The notes below the pieces were generated by a model. It was not told where the DNA came from. It ran no database searches and saw only the letters and a program-made list of their open reading frames with translations. Positions 57,833-64,000 of a stretch of 64,000 nucleotides of DNA are shown piece by piece (position 1 is the stretch's first letter; the number at the start of each line of letters is the position of its first letter). The stretch is from the NCBI RefSeq assembly GCF_010389155.1, contig NC_057767.1, positions 8,353,765 through 8,417,764 on the forward strand. The letters are read 5' to 3'. The translations under genes were made by a program, and so were the position numbers. The DNA comes from Erigeron canadensis (taxonomy: Eukaryota; Streptophyta; Magnoliopsida; Asterales; Asteraceae).

Positions 57833-57891
<59 letters not shown>

Positions 57892-58037
57892 TTTTTTTTA
57901 TTAAAGGTCGGCCATTTTTTATTAAAGAAATATTTAAAAAAATAGAGGATTAATAAAGAGAAAATATTAGGCTAAAAGAGGGAGATTAGGGATGCCAAGT
58001 GTACCCCCAAACCCCTCTTTTAGTTATATTACTCGTC
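57403..58037. other. intergenic with large (TAA)n
   Basis: A trinucleotide run of about 55 bp (ATA/TAA)n lies at 57835-57889. No gene seen. Confidence 0.6.
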
Positions 58038-58797
58038 CTAGTACCCGTATGATGTACGGTAGCTATATAGATTGTATCCTAAAAGAATTTTGAATATGCT
58101 TCGTACATGATTCATGAGTATGAAATAAATTGTGGTTAAAATAAACCGATAAATTACAATAAACAGTAATGATAAATATAATATATGTTTAGTTAGAGTT
58201 TTGGATTTACTTTGAATTTTTACAATCACATCAAAATCGAAACTTGTAAGTATGGTGGATGACGGCAAATAACTTTGTGATTTGGGATTGTAAACTCAAA
58301 ATTTTGAAATCTTCATGATAATAAGTACTTATTATTATAAGTAATATGGGTTGAAGAATTGAAAAAAAAAAAGACAATTTTATTAATGAGAAAAACGATC
58401 AATCAAATAAGGTTATAATGTGTTTTGTATCTATAAGCAAAGAATTAGAGTTTAATTCTAAGTCTAATAAGGAAATTAAATCTATATACAATTACAAAAG
58501 CTAATTTAATAAAATAAGGAAATTAAAAGGACGTGTGTCGATCAAGGATTACGCCATGTGTCGTTTCAAAAGCTAATTTAATAAAATAAGAAAATTAAAA
58601 GAACACGTGTCGATCAAGGATTACGTCATGTGTCGTTTCAAGAATATCTCAATCTTATTTTAGTTTATTGGTAGATAGATAGTTAATAAAAAGTACAATA
58701 ATATAGTCATTATCAAATCTATTCTTTTTTAATAGGTATGTACGTATAGTAGACGACTTTCATAAGTCTCTATTTTAACTCGCACTTGTTATATAGA
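58038..58797 (-). mobile_element. non-autonomous Helitron upstream of the carboxylesterase
   Basis: On the minus strand it starts TCTATATAACAAGTGCGAG after an A and ends with hairpin CCGTACATCATACGGG, then TACTAG. The base after CTAG is G rather than the expected T, so the end has diverged slightly or is shifted. 760 bp. Its 5' end is 275 bp from the carboxylesterase start codon. Confidence 0.6.
58496..58639 (+). repeat. two 72-bp tandem units with ACGTG cores
   Basis: Units at 58496-58567 and 58568-58639 start AAAAGCTAATTTAATAAAAT. Each includes an ACGTGT..TCGATCAAGGATTACG segment and ends in CATGTGTCGTTTC; the second has a full CACGTG and an ACGTCA core. ACGTG/ACGTCA are bZIP-type (G-box, ABRE) sites, about 430-575 bp upstream of the carboxylesterase start. 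Confidence 0.8.
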
Positions 58798-58947
58798 TGA
58801 CTTTCTTTCCGTTATTGAATTTTATAAAGAAAGAAGCACCATACAAGACTTTCAAGATAGAGAAAAAAAAAAAAAGTTTAGCGAACAAATAGAAAAGCAA
58901 ATAATAAAAAACGGACCCTCAAGCCTCAAGTCCTCAACTACATTTCC

Positions 58948-58957
58948 TATATATAAT
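58948..58957 (+). promoter_or_regulatory. TATA box of the carboxylesterase gene
   Basis: CCTATATATAATTACC lies about 120 bp before the ATG, followed by a CT-rich leader (CTTCTTCTACTCC). Position and context fit a plant core promoter. Confidence 0.65.
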
Positions 58958-59071
58958 TACCTCTTGATACTTGCTTCTTCTACTCCTATACCATTTCAAC
59001 TATCTTTCTCTATCTTTATATATCATTCTCTATATAACACAAACAAACACATATATCCTTAAACAATATAA

Positions 59072-60025
59072 ATGGGATCAATAAGCAAAGAGATATTACA
59101 CGATGTTCCACCATACATAAGAGTATATCAAGATGGCACCATTGAAAGACTAGTTGGTTTTGAAGTTGTCCCACCTGGCTTTGATTCCAAAACCGGAGTT
59201 ACATCCAAAGACATCATAATCTCGCCGGAAAACGGCGTCTCCGCCAGGCTTTACCGTCCAACTCTCACTTCCACCACCCAAAAACTCCCTCTAGTTATCT
59301 ACTTTCATGGTGGAGCTTTTTGTATTGGATCACCTGGTGAACCAAAGTACCACCAATCTTTGAATAACCTTGTTTGTGAATCACATGTAATCGCGGTGTC
59401 GGTTGACTACCGGTTACTCCCCGAACACCCTTTATCAGCGGTGTTCGAGGACTCTTTATTTGCTCTTGGGTGGGTTTCCAACACCACCGAAGAGTGGATA
59501 AAGGAAAATGTTGACTTTGGTCGTGTTTTCCTTGCGGGAGATAGTGCGGGGGCTACTATAGCTCACCAGCTAGCTATCCAGGTCGGGTTAAAACCTGACC
59601 TGGATATTAGTTATAAAATATCGGGTATTATTTTAATAAACCCGTATTTTTGGGGAAAGGATCCAATTGGGTCGGAGATAACGGATCATTTTAGAAAGGC
59701 TATGGTGGATAAATGGTGGGAATTTGTTTGCCCATCGGATTCGGATCTTGGGTTAGACCACCCGTTGATTAACCCGTTTGTTGCTGGGGCTCCGGATTTG
59801 TCGGGTTTGGGTTGTGGTCGGGTTATTGTTACGGTTTCAGAATTGGATATTTTGAGGGATAGAGGATGGGCTTATTATGAGAAATTAGTGAAGAGTAAAT
59901 GGGAAGGGAAAGTTGAGATGGTGGAAATAGAGAAGGAAGATCATGTGTTTCATATTTTTGACCCGAATGGTGACAAGGCTGTAAATTTGATGAAAAGACT
60001 GGGTACCTTCATAAACCAAGAATAA
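59072..60025 (+). CDS. carboxylesterase, CXE/HSR203J-like (alpha/beta hydrolase 3)
   Basis: A complete single-exon protein of 317 residues, the usual length for plant class-I carboxylesterases. Oxyanion-hole motif HGG at 79-81 (YFHGGAFCIGSP), VDYRLLPEHP at 111-120, nucleophile Ser158 in GDSAG (156-160), likely catalytic Asp259 (SELDILRDR) and His291 (EDHVFHIF). HGG with GDSAG places it in the hormone-sensitive-lipase-like group that also contains GID1, but the intact catalytic His argues for an enzyme and against a gibberellin receptor. No signal peptide or membrane segment, so probably cytosolic. Such enzymes hydrolyse short-chain or specialised-metabolite esters; the substrate cannot be told. 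A TATA box at 58948 and AATAAA at 60223 frame the transcript. Confidence 0.95.
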   Translation: MGSISKEILHDVPPYIRVYQDGTIERLVGFEVVPPGFDSKTGVTSKDIIISPENGVSARLYRPTLTSTTQKLPLVIYFHGGAFCIGSPGEPKYHQSLNNLVCESHVIAVSVDYRLLPEHPLSAVFEDSLFALGWVSNTTEEWIKENVDFGRVFLAGDSAGATIAHQLAIQVGLKPDLDISYKISGIILINPYFWGKDPIGSEITDHFRKAMVDKWWEFVCPSDSDLGLDHPLINPFVAGAPDLSGLGCGRVIVTVSELDILRDRGWAYYEKLVKSKWEGKVEMVEIEKEDHVFHIFDPNGDKAVNLMKRLGTFINQE

Positions 60026-60222
60026 TTAATTTGTCACATTGTGATTATTAAAACAAAAAGTTACAAGTTGGCAAGTTATGTGTATGTGTTTGTTGTTCTA
60101 TGGATAAGCGGATTGTGATTAGGGAGATGAAATTTCATATGTTTTAGTATCATTATTATCCAAGAATTGTTTCATGTGTTTTTCTCTATTGTTCAAAAAC
60201 GCATGAACAATTTTAAGTTAAG

Positions 60223-60228
60223 AATAAA
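60223..60228 (+). terminator. poly(A) signal AATAAA
   Basis: AATAAA about 200 bp after the carboxylesterase stop, in a suitable AT-rich context. Confidence 0.45.
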
Positions 60229-60748
60229 TGCATATCGTTAATTTCTAGTCGTATAACTTTCTAATTATGATGTTTTAAAATGCAGAAAAGTCAACAAATT
60301 TGTATATTTTTGATTTCTGTGTGAGCTTCTATTCATAATACATCTCATTTTTTTTAGCAAATACTATAGATCTATATTTGACTTAAGGGGTCTGACCATA
60401 ACTCGAAACACTAACAAAACAGCCTAGACGCCAAGTATAAACCTATATGTAACTATGTAAGGTAGAAAAGTGCTTATTTAAATCTAAATCTTTATTTAGG
60501 GTGTTTTTTTTTGTCATTAAGTGTTGAATATATTAAGTAACTGAATGTATAAATAATGTCTGAGTATATTAAGTAAAAAATAGGTAATTGACGGTTATTT
60601 TTGTTTATTAACTAAAAAAAAACATAAAATTTGACTGAATGCATAAAATTCTTAATTATTAAGTGTGTTAAGTAAAAAAAAAAGTAAGGGGCTAAATCTA
60701 AACTACTTTAAAGCATTTACCCCTTTCAATTTCTTAAAAAAGAACTTA
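60229..60748. other. intergenic
   Basis: AT-rich; TATTAAGTAA-type words recur near 60530-60570. No gene seen. Confidence 0.5.
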
Positions 60749-61170
60749 TCTACCTAAATTGTCTTTCTCTTTTATCCATTAGTTTAAATATTATCACTTA
60801 ATATATCTTTAATACTCTTAAATCTCAACCACTCATTTTTCTCTCTCTGCTTAAATCTCAACCACTTATTTTTTTCTCTCTCTTGCATAAATCATTTTAT
60901 TTCTCTTATTCATTTAAAATCTTTTATTTTAAAAACTGTACATCAATAAATTATAAAAATTATATGGGTGTTCTTAAAATTTATGCTCTTTCCTTAGAGA
61001 TGTTATTCGATACATTTTCGACGAATTTTTAAATCCGAGGACGGTACCCGTCCAGGTAGATCACCCCATCACCGATCACCTCTATAACCTATTAGATTTT
61101 ATGACCTATCACATTTTATGACTTATCACCATCACCATCTCAACGCTGCACGGCGTAGGCATTTGGCTAG
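60749..61170 (+). mobile_element. Helitron of the ACC/GCC-rich family, copy 4
   Basis: Starts TCTACCTAAATTGTC after an A and ends GCTGCACGGCGTAGGCATTTGG then CTAG and T. The first part aligns with the copy at 31104 (TTTAT.CA.TA.TTTAAATAT..). The 3' half has CACCATCACCATC words but fewer GCC repeats than the other copies. Confidence 0.6.
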
Positions 61171-61954
61171 TCTTTTTATATATGAAAGGAGGTGTTTTCT
61201 TTGGCAATACTCTCTTTTTATATATGAAAGAATATAAATCGTTATATTCTTGCTCGTGGGTTCTATTGTTGATTCTAGCGTAATTTAATATTGATGGAGA
61301 GGCTAATCTACCAGAAACATATTCCATGTATTTTGGTGTTACATGTTAAAATTGAATGTGACATAATAACAGTCAAAATAAAAATGACTTTTTAATTATA
61401 TTTTTGCTCGTTCTCCATGTGATCTTTGAAGTCATGTTCCCATTTTCCTTTTCAACTGGCTTTAATTTGCTGGAACTGTTCGTCATGAACGAGTTACATT
61501 TTATTTATAGGCTTTTAAGCCTGGAAATTATCATCAAAAGAGACTATTTCTCAAACATTTATAAAAGTTGCATTCCCCTTTCGGCCCGTCTCATTTAATT
61601 CCAAAAAACATATACTCATATGAGAAACTAAAACGAAATGGTAAAACTAGGAAAAATATAAAAATAAAAATAAAAAAGAATTTAAGGATCAAATTGCTAT
61701 AGTATGTAGAATAAAGATATTGCCAAAACTAAAACAAATAAACAGTTTACAAGAAAATAATGAAAATTGATTTAAGTTGTAACACATGTATATTTTTGAA
61801 CAAAAAGTGAACATATTAAGACCTTTTCTAATGGTATCTTAGGTGTGCTTGAGCACACTTCCACTTTAATTAGCCAACCGATCAAACGTACCGAACCCAA
61901 TGTAATCGTAACATAACATTCTTAAAATTCAATGAGTGCGTTATAACAACACAC
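61171..61954. other. intergenic
   Basis: TCTTTTTATATATGAAAG occurs twice (about 61171 and 61211). No gene seen. Confidence 0.5.
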
Positions 61955-61962
61955 ATGACATG

Positions 61963-62157
61963 CAGAGGTGGTACCAGGAAAAAATTCTAAAGGAGGCAAA
62001 CTTAGAAAATTTATGAAAGATAAATCAAAAAAGGGGCAAAATGTTAAAAACCTATAGAAATTTTTTAAAAATTTAAGAAAAATTTAAAAATACATGACAA
62101 AATCTAAATTTGGAGGGGGTCATTGGACCCCCTTACCCCCCTTTAGTACCGCCCCTG
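61963..62157. mobile_element. hAT-type MITE
   Basis: Ends CAGAGGTGGTACCA and, in reverse, CAGGGGCGGTACTA, flanked by the perfect 8-bp duplication ATGACATG (61955-61962, 62158-62165). 195 bp, non-coding. Confidence 0.92.
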
Positions 62158-62165
62158 ATGACATG

Positions 62166-63189
62166 TATTTACAGGACCACACACGACATATAATTACAAG
62201 CTAGACAGAGAAAGAAAAAACAAAAAAACAATATGAAAACATGAGCGAGCTCCCACTACATGGGTCGGGCATGCATGTGCACCGGCCTGCGCATCTGATC
62301 CCAGCATGCCTACGCTGGGAATGGATCGAGTCAAACATGTCGCCGTGGGCGCCTTTCCATTGGAGACGGCCTTTAGGGAACAAAAGCTAGGTGTGCAAAT
62401 TAACTAACTATAATTACAAAAGGCCAACCAGAGCTCACCACGTCGTCACTTGTCTCGATTCATGCGACGTCATCACATTGTAGCATCATTAATTTCGTGT
62501 AGATAGCTCGCGCCAACACATCAGTACAAGTGATTAATTACTTCTTGTCCATACGTTTTATGTCCACACATTTCTGTTCTAGGTCAATGAGAGCGACGAA
62601 CTTGGTAACCCCGACGGTGATGTTAACGAAAGTCAAAATTGTATGTGGTCGATATGAATATATATTTCCAGGTTCAAAGTATTATTTCTAGAAGGTGTAA
62701 GAAAAAAACACCCATGTCATCTTATGCGGGTTTTGGGTTCAAATAACATAATTAGTTTATTTAATTTCTAGCAGATATGTACGTACGTGAGTTTATTAAT
62801 TCTTTATCACGTGATGGGGGATCGGTTTCTTACTAAACAAAATTTTGACGATATTTCGTCCTTTGGGTCAAGAATCATGCCATGTACTAAGCTAGTATGA
62901 ATAAGGCAAACTTTAGCCTTGTGTAATCTTTTAATTTTGTAATCTTTTAATCTTTTGATTTTGTAACATATTACATACTCTGAAATGATTTCTTAAATCC
63001 GCCACTTGGCTTAACAAACATAAATGTCTTCGAAAGAAATACGGGTAATTTACTATTGCTAAAGATTGGGGACCAGGGCCCCTAGACCCCAAAGAGCCGC
63101 TAGTTGTAATGTTGTTGTTTGATTAATAAAAGATGCATTCAAAAAATTATTAGTTATTTCTAAGAAGAAACATTTATATTACATTACAC
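62166..63189. other. intergenic
   Basis: At 62240-62380 a GC-richer stretch ends CATTGGAGACGGCCTTTAGG, like a Harbinger MITE terminus without a found partner. At about 62705 CACCCATGTCATCTTATG resembles the SINE tail seen at 12482 and 16370. No gene seen. Confidence 0.35.
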
Positions 63190-63999
63190 TAAAGGTGCAA
63201 ATACCAGTTAACCGGTTCTGGTTATTTTTTTTAGTAACCGATTCCGGTTATTTATTTTTTAAGAAAATACCGATTATGGTTGATAACCGGTTTGGGTTTT
63301 AAAAAACTATAACCAGTGTAATCGGTTTCGGTTAATAATAACCGGTTAACCGATACCGGTTAACCTAATAGGTTATTTTTTTAACCGCCCACTATAAATA
63401 ATATATAAGCCAAGAGGGGTTTTCTATTTCAACATAAAATAAGTTGTTCCGTCCTGATCTACCCACAAACACCACTGATAACACCACTTCTCTTCATCAT
63501 CATTTACCCCTCATGGTCGCCACATATATCGATGTATATATATATATATATTTGACTGGGCGGTTAGTGAAACACACATACACACACAGGCACACAGCCA
63601 CACAGTACGTAATATTTTTGATGATCTTGAAGAGGTGATTCAGTGGAGGATCTTGAAGAGGTGATCAATTGGTTCTTTCTCCGGTCTCCGATGCTTTTTT
63701 CTTTCTTTCCAGATGTATGTGACTTCATTTTTCTTTTTATATCTCGATGTATATATATCACCCAGTAAGTGGTGAGTGATAAGTATAAAATAGAAAACAA
63801 TCCCAATTATATATAATTAATCGATTAACCGGTTAAAACTAAAAATAAAAACCGATTATCGGTTAACCGATTAGGAATCGGTTTTTGGTTTTACAAGTGC
63901 AAATCGATTACTAACCGACGGTTTTTCCTAACCTATAATCGGTTTGTACTGTATCGGTTACTAACCGGTTACGATTATAGGTTAACTTTCGAATCGATT
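63190..63999. mobile_element. CCGGTTA-rich repeat, running off the window
   Basis: Two blocks dense in AACCGGTTA/TAACCGGT/CGGTTA words (63205-63390 and 63820-63999) flank a ~430-bp non-repetitive core (63391-63815) in which GATCTTGAAGAGGTGAT is duplicated (63620-63665). AGGTGCAAAT near 63193 and AAGTGCAAAT near 63894 recur. It resembles a hAT-like element with repetitive subterminal regions, interrupted or carrying unrelated DNA. The right side is cut by the window end. Confidence 0.45.
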
Positions 64000-64000
64000 C

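Noticed and set aside
59072..60025. GID1 gibberellin receptor
   Set aside because: Ser158, Asp259 and His291 are all present; GID1 proteins have lost the catalytic His, so an active carboxylesterase fits better.

Overview
This is nuclear DNA of a flowering plant: AT-rich, intron-containing genes, plant-type promoters and dense plant transposons. The style of the CC-NB-LRR gene and the repeat families resemble Asteraceae; that is an inference from style, not a demonstrated identification. Most of the 64 kb is transposon-derived, with few host genes.

Host genes. (1) 12964..13359 (+): an intact 131-residue intronless plant protein of unknown function. (2) 14635..17176 (-): a complete four-exon gene for mitochondrial succinate dehydrogenase subunit 5 (SDH5), whose last exon of 19 codons is too short for an ORF scan and was found by reading the sequence. 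(3) 23188..27040 (-): a CC-NB-LRR resistance-type gene whose LRR is broken by a frameshift near 24400. (4) 59072..60025 (+): an intact class-I carboxylesterase (CXE/HSR203J-like). Broken gene pieces: leucyl-tRNA synthetase C-terminus (1571..1915), ClpC-like ATPase (20615..20953), CYP704-like P450 (22936..23043), an OB-fold/DUF223-like piece (29315..29572) and a LINE zf-RVT tail (27375..28110).

Mobile DNA, left to right. 2.5-4.5 kb: a Mutator-like element with a 9-bp target duplication, containing a Stowaway MITE and a hAT MITE. 4.6-5.9 kb: two related Tourist-like MITEs. 7.4-9.8 kb: a PIF/Harbinger element (TTA duplication) carrying a Myb/SANT-like ORF and a head-to-head pair of related unknown ORFs, the most original item here. 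19-20 kb: a Helitron. 29-39 kb and 54-61 kb: many Helitron ends, including a repeated family with an ACC/GCC-rich 3' half. 41.2-46 kb: an LTR with nested insertions. 46.5-52.4 kb: an old Copia element with both LTRs and a CATTT duplication. 55.4-57.4 kb: a solo LTR with a CAAAA duplication. At least eight tRNA-derived SINE copies are scattered throughout. Two separate LTR-like units (42.4-42.7 kb and 57.2-57.3 kb) carry arrays of the same GC-rich near-palindrome in opposite orientation.

The genes do not form a pathway. SDH5 belongs to respiratory complex II, the NLR to (lost or altered) immunity, the carboxylesterase to ester hydrolysis; the rest of the window is a record of transposon nesting and gene-fragment capture.
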